Source: Chryseobacterium polytrichastri (lineage in GTDB: Bacteria; Bacteroidota; Bacteroidia; Flavobacteriales; Weeksellaceae). Taken from it: a DNA stretch of 64,000 nt. A program made the position numbers and the translations under genes. Location: positions 1-64,000 of the forward strand of contig NZ_FRAV01000003.1 in the NCBI RefSeq assembly GCF_900142445.1, written 5' to 3'. This document shows, in pieces, positions 34,635 through 41,892 of this stretch (the stretch's first letter is position 1; every line of letters starts with the position of its first letter). Under the pieces are notes generated by a model, which made no database searches, had not been told where the DNA came from, and saw only the letters and a list, made by a program, of their open reading frames with translations.

Positions 34635-35498
34635 ATGATTCAGCAATTTGAACTTTCGCCTCAAGCCAAAGCAGGAATTATTATGGTCAATATGGAAGGT
34701 CCAAAAGCGGGGGATCATGATATTTCAAATCCTCATCGGGATGATCACTGCCAATTAATGTTGGCCTTACAGGGTGAATTTAAATTAAATATTGATTTTG
34801 AAAATGTTGAGTTTAGCTCACCTGCACTGCTTTGCGTATTTCCTGAAGAAGTGCATCAGGTTATAGATGTAAAAGATCCGAAAGGATGGATGATCAGCTT
34901 TGATCCGTCATTGGTTAATCATGAAGTGATGCAGGTTTTAGAAAATAAAATAACTCATCCGTTTTTACTTGAAGAAGGATCTGCTTTTTTCCAGCAGCTT
35001 ATTGTGCTCATGGATTTGATTGAAAAAATGCAGGTACAAAATACCAACACTTATGTTCAAAAAAGCATTCATGCGTTACTCAATAGTCTTTTAAGTCTTA
35101 TTGCAGGACAGCTTTTTACCAATATACAAAGTGATAAAGAGAAAGAAAATCGCGGTGTTATCATTAAAGAAGCATTTTTAAAGTTGGCTAAAGAAAATTT
35201 TAAAACCTGGAAACAGCCTGCTCAATATGCCTCAGTACTTTCTATTTCAACTGCTCATTTAAACGATACTGTAAAATTGTTAACAGGAAGTTCGGTATCT
35301 GCTCATATTCAGAAAGTGTCTATTATGGAAGCCAAAAGACTGTTATATTTTACAGATAAAACGGTGAAGGAGATTGCTTATGAAGTAGGATACGACGAAC
35401 CTGTTTATTTCGGAAAGCTTTTTAAAAAAGTAGCCCATCTTACGCCCCTTGAATTTCGGAAGAAATTCCGTGGTCAGGACTATCTTCCCCTTCATTAA
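34635..35498 (+). CDS. AraC family transcriptional regulator
   Basis: 287 aa from the ATG at 34635; a TTG at 34617 is the only longer start. The N-terminal cupin-like domain (HRDDHCQLMLALQGEFKLNI, PEEVHQV) is followed by AraC helix-turn-helices (YASVLSISTAHLNDTVKLL; VKEIAYEVGYDEPVYFGKLF) and TPLEFRKKFR. The next two genes on the same strand are probable targets. Confidence 0.9.
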   Translation: MIQQFELSPQAKAGIIMVNMEGPKAGDHDISNPHRDDHCQLMLALQGEFKLNIDFENVEFSSPALLCVFPEEVHQVIDVKDPKGWMISFDPSLVNHEVMQVLENKITHPFLLEEGSAFFQQLIVLMDLIEKMQVQNTNTYVQKSIHALLNSLLSLIAGQLFTNIQSDKEKENRGVIIKEAFLKLAKENFKTWKQPAQYASVLSISTAHLNDTVKLLTGSSVSAHIQKVSIMEAKRLLYFTDKTVKEIAYEVGYDEPVYFGKLFKKVAHLTPLEFRKKFRGQDYLPLH

Positions 35499-35506
35499 AA
35501 CTACAA

Positions 35507-35533
35507 TTTTGGGAAAGTGTGTAGGTAATTTTG
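35507..35533 (+). promoter_or_regulatory. Probable promoter of the inositol phosphatase-like gene
   Basis: TAATTTTG at 35526-35533 matches the -7 consensus. TTTTG at 35507-35511 is 14 bp upstream of it, shorter than the usual 17-23. Transcription would begin near 35540, about 20 nt before the ATG. Confidence 0.45.
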
Positions 35534-35558
35534 CATAGTAATTAATACAATACATATT

Positions 35559-36365
35559 ATGCAAAATGAAATCAATATCCCGATTATACTCGATGCAGTA
35601 CGAAAAGTGGGTGGCGTCTTTTTAAAAGACTATAAACAGAATTCCATACCTCAAACCATGGATGAGCTCTTACAACAATTGAAAGATATCGATACATTGT
35701 GTCTGAGCTCTTTAAAGCAGGATTTATCAAAGGAGTTTCCCAATACAGAGTGGCTTATTGGCGATGAGTTTGATACCGATTCCCAAAGAAAACCTGCCGG
35801 ACAAAATGAATATTGGCTTTGTGATGCAATGGATGGTGCAATACAATACCTTCAGCATATTCCGGGGTGGACCATCAATTTAGTTCTTGTTAGTAATGGA
35901 AAGCCTTTCTTTTCTGTTATTTATGATCCCTTAGCCAATGAGATGTTCTGGGCAAAAGATGAAGAAGGCGCTTTTATGAATGATAAACCGTTACAAATTA
36001 CCGGTAAAACAGATGCAACAATCATGTTGGCTGTTTTTGAGTATGGACATCAGGATAAATCGAATAATAATTTAAATGAAAAAATTGGTTCCACAGTTAC
36101 TAAGCTCATAGATACTTTTGGTATTATTAGAAATTATGGACCTCATGGGTTACAGCTGGCGTATGTAGGAGCAGGAAGAATTGATGTATTTATTCAGGAA
36201 GATATTGATACACATAACTGGCTGGCCGGATTGCTTATTGCTAAAGAATCGGATGCTGAAATACTGACAGCAGATGGAACTCCATGGAAATGGGGAAGCG
36301 AAAGTCTATTGGTGGCTAAAAAGAGTATTACTGAAAAATATCTGGAAAATAAATCTACCAAATAA
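35559..36365 (+). CDS. Inositol monophosphatase family protein
   Basis: 268 aa. The metal-binding motif appears as WLCDAMDGAIQYL (family: WxxDPxDGTxNF), preceded by GDEF and followed by the second site DTHNWLAGLLIAKE (family: WDxAAGxLI). The P and T substitutions in the first motif, and H-N-W in the second, suggest changed specificity, yet the two Asp ligands remain. It would hydrolyse a phosphate monoester with Mg2+. The next gene starts 1 bp after its stop. Confidence 0.85.
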   Translation: MQNEINIPIILDAVRKVGGVFLKDYKQNSIPQTMDELLQQLKDIDTLCLSSLKQDLSKEFPNTEWLIGDEFDTDSQRKPAGQNEYWLCDAMDGAIQYLQHIPGWTINLVLVSNGKPFFSVIYDPLANEMFWAKDEEGAFMNDKPLQITGKTDATIMLAVFEYGHQDKSNNNLNEKIGSTVTKLIDTFGIIRNYGPHGLQLAYVGAGRIDVFIQEDIDTHNWLAGLLIAKESDAEILTADGTPWKWGSESLLVAKKSITEKYLENKSTK

Positions 36366-36366
36366 A

Positions 36367-36993
36367 ATGAATATAGCAATTATAGGAGCCGGAGCGGGAA
36401 TTGGATTACAGTCTGTGATACAGGCGCTTCAAAAAGGACATACAGTAACGGCATTGTCAAGAAATACAGATCAGCTTCCAAATCATCCTCAACTAATTAA
36501 AATAAATGGAAGTGCAACATCTGCTGTTGATTTAAAAAAGGCTATACAAGGTGCTGATGCGGTATTTATAACCGTTGGAACAAAAAATAAAAAAGCAACG
36601 ACTCTTTTTTCTGACATTGCTCAGGTGCTCATAAAGGTGAGCTGTGATTTAGATTTTTCTTCACCCGTTCTGGTTATTACAGGTTTTGGAGCAGGAGAAA
36701 GTAAAGGATATTTAAGCTTTTTTATGCGAACGGTCATTTCATTATTCCTGAAAGAGCAATACATTAATAAAACAATCATGGAAGAGTTGATCGCAAAAAG
36801 TACATTGAAATGGGAAATTATAAGACCCGGAATGCTTACCAATGGAGGTGCGAGCTCATCTTACAAAGTATTATCTGGACTTCAAAAAGGAATGAAAATA
36901 GGGAAGGTTTCAAGAGCCGATGTTGCCCGGTTTTTAATTGCTGAAGCTGAAGATCCGCAACATCTTTATCAATATGTAGCATTAACCTATTAA
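36367..36993 (+). CDS. NAD(P)-binding (atypical SDR) protein
   Basis: 208 aa from MNIAIIGAGAGIGLQSVIQA, a Rossmann GxGxGxG-type start. VITGFGAGESKGY and WEIIRPGMLTNG are typical of the NAD(P)H-binding / atypical SDR (SDR_a5-like) group; no classical YxxxK is seen. Its ATG directly follows the previous stop, so the pair is co-translated. Likely a flavin- or quinone-type reductase or a regulatory NADP sensor. Confidence 0.82.
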   Translation: MNIAIIGAGAGIGLQSVIQALQKGHTVTALSRNTDQLPNHPQLIKINGSATSAVDLKKAIQGADAVFITVGTKNKKATTLFSDIAQVLIKVSCDLDFSSPVLVITGFGAGESKGYLSFFMRTVISLFLKEQYINKTIMEELIAKSTLKWEIIRPGMLTNGGASSSYKVLSGLQKGMKIGKVSRADVARFLIAEAEDPQHLYQYVALTY

Positions 36994-37058
36994 TAGATAA
37001 AAAGATAGAATACGAATATAATTAATTGGATAGATCGTGAAGCTGCTAAAACAATACC

Positions 37059-37089
37059 TTGTATGATCAGTGTAGGATATATACATTTG
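37059..37089 (+). promoter_or_regulatory. Consensus promoter TTG-N20-TACATTTG
   Basis: TTG at 37059-37061 and TACATTTG at 37082-37089 with a 20-bp spacer match the Flavobacterial consensus exactly. The gene that follows (37114) is truncated, so this promoter may now drive a remnant peptide or readthrough. Confidence 0.7.
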
Positions 37090-37113
37090 CCAGCAGTCTA
37101 ATATCCCTTTTTT

Positions 37114-37302
37114 ATGAAACTGATTGTCTTGTTATTGCTGTTGTCTATCTCCTCACCGGTGCTTGCAGAGGATAATGTTAAGTCCAAAGTAGATCCGCGG
37201 GTTGAACTGTTTAGTATTATTTTCAGGTTGGCTGGAAATCCTGAATATAATATGAAACTTCACGAACTCAGTTTCCTTCTTTTGAGAAGTTTTATCCAAT
37301 GA
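37114..37302 (+). pseudogene. N-terminal remnant of a DUF4932-like exported protein
   Basis: 62 codons: signal peptide (LIVLLLLLSISSPVLA) then SKVDPRVELFSIIFRLAGNP, which resembles the start of the mature part of DUF4932 family proteins (VDPRxELLSIIxRLAG). The frame then runs into unrelated codons and a stop; the family is normally several hundred residues. The truncation lies just before the duplicated ridA segment, so the same rearrangement may have removed the rest. Confidence 0.55.
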
Positions 37303-37353
37303 TTATTACTAAAATTAATGAGCTAACCAAAGTGCAAAGCCCTAATTGAAAAA

Positions 37354-37418
37354 CAATCCTTACAGCTTGTTTTGAAACATGATTCTTTTTAACCATTTTC
37401 ACCATGTTGTAAGGATTG
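37354..37418. repeat. 65-bp inverted-repeat unit, copy A (reversed relative to copy B)
   Basis: CAATCCTTACA (37354-37364) pairs perfectly with TGTAAGGATTG (37408-37418), extendable to 13 bp, around a 43-bp interior. The interior aligns with that of the unit at 38777-38841 only when one of them is reverse-complemented. Nearby sequence (GGATAAAATATTT and the ridA 3' end) keeps the same orientation at both loci. Confidence 0.8.
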
Positions 37419-37442
37419 TTGGATAAAATATTTCTATATCTA

Positions 37443-37570
37443 CTATGCGGTTGCTTCAAGCTCGACGGTTAATGTTGCAAAAAGGTCTTTTACTTCAAGC
37501 AAAGTGGTTAGTTGTTGAATACTGTGTTTCATGATAAAGGGTCCATAAATGTTCATACAATTTGAAAAAA
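37443..37570 (-). pseudogene. 3' fragment of a ridA gene (partial duplicate)
   Basis: The minus strand encodes about 40 codons, FFSNCMNIYGPFIMKHSIQQ through LFATLTVELEATA-stop, nearly the same as the last 40 residues of the intact RidA protein encoded at 38864-39265. Nothing of the first 90 residues remains. It ends abruptly near 37570, some 35 bp from the terpene synthase stop codon. Confidence 0.88.
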
Positions 37571-37604
37571 ATATTACTTTTTTATATAAGTATTTTACAT
37601 TAAT

Positions 37605-38594
37605 TTATTCTATTTTGGGTAATTCTTCTATTTGAGGAAAACCATTATTGTTGTAGCGCTTTGTTTCTAAAAGTGAAGTTGTCTGCCAGCCTTTGATAAA
37701 CATACCCATACATTCTATTATTTCAATAACAGCTTCTTGCCATTCTCCAAAATCAGGAAGGGTTGACTTTAATAACAGAAACTCTTCTAAATCTTCATTA
37801 TGCATACGTATAGTTTCCTCTAAGGCTTCTTCTTTTGATAATTGATAATGATGTTGAAGCACTCCTAACAAATTAAAATAAAGCCGCCCACTCACTTCAT
37901 CTTTATGCAGAGACTGTACATCATTAAAATAGATAATAATACTGCTTGAAAGATGATATAAGCGTTTAATAACAGGATGTTTATAAATTCGGTCTGGTAA
38001 TGTAATACCGGTTTGAATTTCAATAGTATCAACAAAGGCACAAACCATTAGTGATCTTACTCTGATACTAATCAGATTACCGACTGATGGAAATGTTCCA
38101 TTCTGCTGGTACAAAACTTCCATTTCTAGGCCGTCAAAATACTCATTCAATGAATCGGCAAAACGATTAATTGATTCTGAAGGAATAAACTTCAAGAAAT
38201 CTTCGCGTATGGCTGCCAGCTGATATGCAAGAGGTATTTGTGCTTGTTCAGGGGATATCTTACCCTTTAGTACTGCGATGGAGCGCTCTTGTGCAAAATG
38301 TATTTCATTAGGTGTTGCTACCTCATACATATCGTCGTTATACATTGCCCATAGCATAAATCTGCTAAGCGGTATCATACGATCAAGAGTGGGTGTTGTT
38401 GGCCACCAACGGGCAGACATAATTCCTGTATTGGTATGTTTGTATTTTTCCCGAGTTGCTAATGGCAGCAAATCTTTCAGTTCACCATCTATCCATTGAG
38501 TGTTGGCGATTTCTTGTAATGCTTTTCCAAAGGGACTAATTTTGTCTGGGAATGGATAAATAAATCGATTCTCAAGAATGTTTTTTATGTTCAT
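37605..38594 (-). CDS. Class I terpene synthase
   Basis: 329 aa from the ATG at 38594 (MNIKNILENRF); a longer start at 38642 is possible. The length matches bacterial sesquiterpene-type cyclases. Metal-binding residues are present: YNDDMYE (Asp87, Asp88, Glu91) for the aspartate-rich motif, and FNDVQSLHKDE (Asn224, Ser228, Asp232/Glu233) for the NSE triad. Arginines sit upstream as pyrophosphate sensors (SIRVRSL), and a C-terminal RY pair is at 313-314. Such enzymes ionise a prenyl diphosphate with Mg2+ and cyclise it. The product cannot be predicted and no prenyltransferase or P450 is nearby. It sits between ridA and a ridA fragment. Confidence 0.85.
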   Translation of the reverse strand: MNIKNILENRFIYPFPDKISPFGKALQEIANTQWIDGELKDLLPLATREKYKHTNTGIMSARWWPTTPTLDRMIPLSRFMLWAMYNDDMYEVATPNEIHFAQERSIAVLKGKISPEQAQIPLAYQLAAIREDFLKFIPSESINRFADSLNEYFDGLEMEVLYQQNGTFPSVGNLISIRVRSLMVCAFVDTIEIQTGITLPDRIYKHPVIKRLYHLSSSIIIYFNDVQSLHKDEVSGRLYFNLLGVLQHHYQLSKEEALEETIRMHNEDLEEFLLLKSTLPDFGEWQEAVIEIIECMGMFIKGWQTTSLLETKRYNNNGFPQIEELPKIE

Positions 38595-38776
38595 AATTTG
38601 AGATTTTGTTATTATTGATTTAGTATCTTTAAAAATAATCATTTTTGGTTTAATATTGTTGAATTTTAAAGCATTATTGAGTTGAATAATTAAAAAAGAT
38701 AAGATTTATCTGGTAAAAGCACAATATAATATTAATGAAAAGTACTCCGGATAATAGAATTTTTAAGAAATAAAGA

Positions 38777-38841
38777 CAAGCCTTGCAGCGTAATGAAAAT
38801 GGTTAAATAAAGTCATCTTTCAAAACAGTCTGTAAGGCTTG
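38777..38841. repeat. 65-bp inverted-repeat unit, copy B
   Basis: CAAGCCTTGCA (38777-38787) pairs with TGTAAGGCTTG (38831-38841), one G-T pair, around a 43-bp interior. Compared with copy A, a T-A pair in the stem is replaced by G-C on both arms, keeping the pairing. It lies 22 bp past the ridA stop codon and may act as a terminator. Confidence 0.8.
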
Positions 38842-38863
38842 CCGGATAAAATATTTATATATT

Positions 38864-39265
38864 TTATTTAACTACGGTTGCTTCAAGCTCCACGGTTAAT
38901 GTTGCGAAAAGGCCTTTTACTTCAAGCAAAGTAGTTGCCTGTTGAATACCGTGTTTCATGATAAAAGGTACATAAACGTCCATACAATTGGTGAAAAACT
39001 CATTAGTACTTGTAGTATATACATTGAGTCTGACAATATTCTTGCATTCATAGCCCGATTCGTTGATCAGGTGTTCTAAGTTGGCGATGGTTTGAATTAA
39101 CTGACTTCTCATATCAGCCTGGCTGGGAATTCCGTTGGCGTCAATAGCCACTTGTCCGGAACAGTAAAGTGTTCCTTCTGGTTGCTTAACTTCTACCGCC
39201 TGTGCAGAATTTGTGTTTTTACCCCAAGCCCAAGGATCGAATGTTGTTTTTTGCATTGTACTCAT
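38864..39265 (-). CDS. RidA family protein
   Basis: 133 aa, full family length. Visible: GTLYCSGQVAIDANGIPS, LEHLINESGYECKNIVRLNVY and the final TLLEVKGLFATLTVELEATV, typical of YjgF/YER057c/UK114 proteins. The usual catalytic Arg of the R-V-x-V-E motif region is replaced (ATLTVELEA carries no Arg at that site), so it may not be a true enamine/imine deaminase. Minus-strand TACATTTG at 39290-39283 is the -7 element, preceded by the inverted repeat at 39302-39317. Confidence 0.9.
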   Translation of the reverse strand: MSTMQKTTFDPWAWGKNTNSAQAVEVKQPEGTLYCSGQVAIDANGIPSQADMRSQLIQTIANLEHLINESGYECKNIVRLNVYTTSTNEFFTNCMDVYVPFIMKHGIQQATTLLEVKGLFATLTVELEATVVK

Positions 39266-39301
39266 TTTTTAATGGTGAGCTACAAATGTAAAAGGCACTT
39301 G

Positions 39302-39317
39302 TGACAGCCTTATGTCA
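39302..39317. promoter_or_regulatory. Candidate operator in the ridA promoter
   Basis: TGACA-N6-TGTCA lies 11-27 bp upstream of the ridA -7 element and takes the place of a recognisable -33 TTG. It is 14 bp past the stop of the WYL-type regulator gene, which may bind it. The half-sites equal those at 13071-13082. Confidence 0.4.
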
Positions 39318-39331
39318 GGGGTGAAAATGGG

Positions 39332-40024
39332 TTAATAAAATTTATCAAAATATTCTTGTAATGTCATCTTATGTTGTTCAAATTTTTCTTCCAAAACCTG
39401 CATTTTTGCAATCCTATCCAACCTGAAGTACCTGAATTCTTTTCGTAATCTGCACCATGCAATCAGTAACCAGTTTTCTTTTGTACTAATTAAGGCAAAG
39501 GGTTCAATTATTCGGGTTGAAGTTTCACTACTTTCGTTGCTGTAATCTATTTTTACTAAGAAGAAATTAGTTAAAGCTTTCTGCAGATCAGATATATTGT
39601 TACTGTTCCTTTCTCTGTTTATGTTTTGCTCAAAACGGGTTCTGTCTGCAAGTAAATTAGCTTTGTTTTTTTCTGATTGCCGTAATACTGCTTTTATTTT
39701 GTCAATGGCTTCTGTATAGTCTTTAATAAACGAAGTATCCTTATTTTTCAAAACAAGTTGTTCGGCAAGTATTAAGGCATTGGCTTCTTTTTCAGTAAAC
39801 ATTACAGGTGGGATTTTGTAACCTTCCATTAAAAAATATCCTTTACCTTCATCTGTAATAATAGGAACTCCTGCTTCTTCTAACGCTCTTATGTCTCTGT
39901 AGATCGTTCTTGTACTTACGTTGAATTTATCTGCAAGATTGGTAGCGGTCAAAAGTCTTTTGGTTTGCAGTTGCATCAAAATGGCAGTCAGCCGTGAAAG
40001 TCGGGTTGTATTATTATCGTTCAT
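39332..40024 (-). CDS. HTH/WYL-domain transcriptional regulator (YafY-like)
   Basis: 230 aa from the ATG at 40024 (MNDNNTTRLSRLTAIL). The open frame continues upstream to 40276, but that part overlaps the serine hydrolase gene and has no domain sense. An N-terminal DeoR/HTH_11-type helix-turn-helix (ATNLADKFNVSTRTIYRDIR) is followed by a C-terminal WYL region with LISTKENWLLIAWCRLRKEFRYFRLDRI. WYL domains sense ligands or nucleic acid. It probably controls ridA, 66 bp downstream. Confidence 0.88.
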   Translation of the reverse strand: MNDNNTTRLSRLTAILMQLQTKRLLTATNLADKFNVSTRTIYRDIRALEEAGVPIITDEGKGYFLMEGYKIPPVMFTEKEANALILAEQLVLKNKDTSFIKDYTEAIDKIKAVLRQSEKNKANLLADRTRFEQNINRERNSNNISDLQKALTNFFLVKIDYSNESSETSTRIIEPFALISTKENWLLIAWCRLRKEFRYFRLDRIAKMQVLEEKFEQHKMTLQEYFDKFY

Positions 40025-40118
40025 GGTTTTGTCTGACTGTTTGCTTTTATAATTTAACAGCGTAAACTTACAAAAAATATGAATCAGGGAATTACAGATT
40101 AACCGATTCTTGAACGGC

Positions 40119-41783
40119 TTATTTAATTTTTGTAAAGAGGATATTGTGTAAATTCTGTCCAGATAATGAAAATCCAATAATTTTACCTTCTTTATTTTTC
40201 GAAAAACTGAGTTTTCCAAAAAAGCCTTCATTTGAATAAAAACTATTTTTGGTAAGTGGGTGCAGAGCAATGTCATTATTTAAGCTATGTTGAGCAATTA
40301 ACTCGCTATTCTTGATAACTAATTCATATTCAGTGTTAAACTCTTCGTTTCTATAAATGCCTGCAAATTCGGCAAGATTCATTTCATTAGGTTTTGGAAG
40401 GTTTACATTTACCCTTTTACTTGGATAAGTAAAGTCTGCGATATGAAAATTACATGTGCTTTTATCAAATGAAAAATAGCTGATGGGCAAATTCGGATTG
40501 GCAAAAACTCCATCTCCGATAATCGGTAATACCATCTTGTTTTGCGTTCCGAAAGCTTGATAATAAAGTGAATTGTTTTCGGCTATTATGGTAAAAAATG
40601 AACCGGGAAACATTTCATAAGTGCCTTCAAATGCTTTCAATTCTTGTGTTGTATAGCTGGTTTTTTGTAATGATGGATTTTCTTTTTCATATTCTTTTAA
40701 AAATAAATCTACAATTTCATACACAAGTTGAAAGGGTTTAAAATCATTATTATTTCCCAGCATCACCACTGAAAATTTATATTTTGGAATAGTTAAAATA
40801 TAAGAACGATAACCCGCATCGCCGCCGCCATGAAAAACAAGTTCTAAGCCCTTATATGTTTTAGATTCTAAGCCTAAACCATATCGAATGGTTTCTCCGG
40901 AATTGAGAATGGTAGGTTGTAGCATTTCATCTAAAATTTCTTTATTTTCTACAGACGGATATTGCATGGTAATGGCCCATTTACTTAAATCATTAATGGT
41001 TGTACTGATTCCTGAAGAACCGTTAGCCATCATATTGAAGGCATAATTTTCGTATTTTCCATTTTTTAATCGATAAGAATAGGCTTTATTTTTAATGATT
41101 AATGATGAGGTATTCACCGCTGAACTATTGTTCATCTGTAACGGGATGAAAATTTTATCTTTTAAAATTTCCTGAAATGGTTTTCCGGTTAATCTTTCGA
41201 TAATTTCGGCAAGCAGGACAAATCCGGTATTGTTGTATTGGTATTGTTCACCAGGTTTAAAGTTAACCTGTTTGATATGAAGCAACATTTCTACAATCTC
41301 TTTATGCGTCATTTTATCGCCGGGTTCTATGCCTTTCAATTGAGCTAGTTCGTATAAATTGGAAAGTCCATGTGTATGATTAGCCAATTGACGAAGCGTT
41401 ATTTTGTAAGGTAAATCTTTTAATTCCGGTAAATATTTTCTTATATCATCATGTAACGAAAGTTTACCCTCTTTCTCTAATAAGACCGCAAGATATGCCG
41501 TAAATTGTTTAGATACAGACGCAATATGAAAGGCTGTAGAATCTGTAATTGGGATGCCATATTCCATATTTGAAATACCTCTTTGACCACTGTAAATGGT
41601 TTTCCCTTGTTCAATAATCGCTAAAGCAACGCCCGGATTATTCTTTTGGTAATAATGATGTAATAACGAATCTACCTTGTTGATTTGATTCGTTCTATCC
41701 TGTTTTTGAGCAAGACATATATTGCAGAATAATATAAAAACGAGGATGAAGGTAGCTTGATATGAATGTTTCATTTGATTCAA
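40119..41783 (-). CDS. Serine hydrolase (class C beta-lactamase-like), exported
   Basis: 554 aa with a signal peptide (TFILVFILFCNICLAQ). S-x-x-K at Ser89-Lys92 (ASVSKQF), YNN in QYQYNNTGFVLLAE, and HGGGDAGYRS mark the catalytic core. Residues 385-554 form an extra beta-barrel domain (FEGTYEMFPGSFFTIIAENN) of the type found in DUF3471-like tails. Probably a periplasmic esterase or D-amino peptidase. The upstream spacer has two inverted repeats and a CAACTTTG box, and the AraC sensor gene beyond is the probable regulator. Confidence 0.87.
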   Translation of the reverse strand: MNQMKHSYQATFILVFILFCNICLAQKQDRTNQINKVDSLLHHYYQKNNPGVALAIIEQGKTIYSGQRGISNMEYGIPITDSTAFHIASVSKQFTAYLAVLLEKEGKLSLHDDIRKYLPELKDLPYKITLRQLANHTHGLSNLYELAQLKGIEPGDKMTHKEIVEMLLHIKQVNFKPGEQYQYNNTGFVLLAEIIERLTGKPFQEILKDKIFIPLQMNNSSAVNTSSLIIKNKAYSYRLKNGKYENYAFNMMANGSSGISTTINDLSKWAITMQYPSVENKEILDEMLQPTILNSGETIRYGLGLESKTYKGLELVFHGGGDAGYRSYILTIPKYKFSVVMLGNNNDFKPFQLVYEIVDLFLKEYEKENPSLQKTSYTTQELKAFEGTYEMFPGSFFTIIAENNSLYYQAFGTQNKMVLPIIGDGVFANPNLPISYFSFDKSTCNFHIADFTYPSKRVNVNLPKPNEMNLAEFAGIYRNEEFNTEYELVIKNSELIAQHSLNNDIALHPLTKNSFYSNEGFFGKLSFSKNKEGKIIGFSLSGQNLHNILFTKIK

Positions 41784-41797
41784 AATTTAATTTGAAA

Positions 41798-41887
41798 CAA
41801 AGTTGAAACTTTGATTTAATATAGAAGTCCGAGCACCGATAATCGGACTAATTAGTATCAGTTAATGAGTCCGATTAAAAGTCGGAC
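41798..41887 (-). promoter_or_regulatory. Promoter box and double AGTCCGA inverted repeats
   Basis: Two inverted repeats of the same heptamer follow each other: AGTCCGA-N10-TCGGACT (41826-41849) and AGTCCGA with TCGGAC (41868-41887). Next to them, CAAAGTT-GA-AACTTTG (41798-41813) contains the minus-strand box CAACTTTG, a probable -7. The set lies between the AraC sensor gene stop and the serine hydrolase start, so four half-sites sit upstream of one promoter. Confidence 0.55.
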
Positions 41888-41892
41888 ATTAT

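Noticed and set aside
37605..38594. Terpene biosynthetic gene cluster
   Set aside because: No prenyl diphosphate synthase, P450, methyltransferase or transporter lies next to the cyclase; a single gene only.
39332..40276. Long form (314 aa) of the WYL regulator
   Set aside because: The extra 84 N-terminal codons overlap the 3' end of the serine hydrolase gene and carry no domain; the HTH starts right after the Met at 40024.
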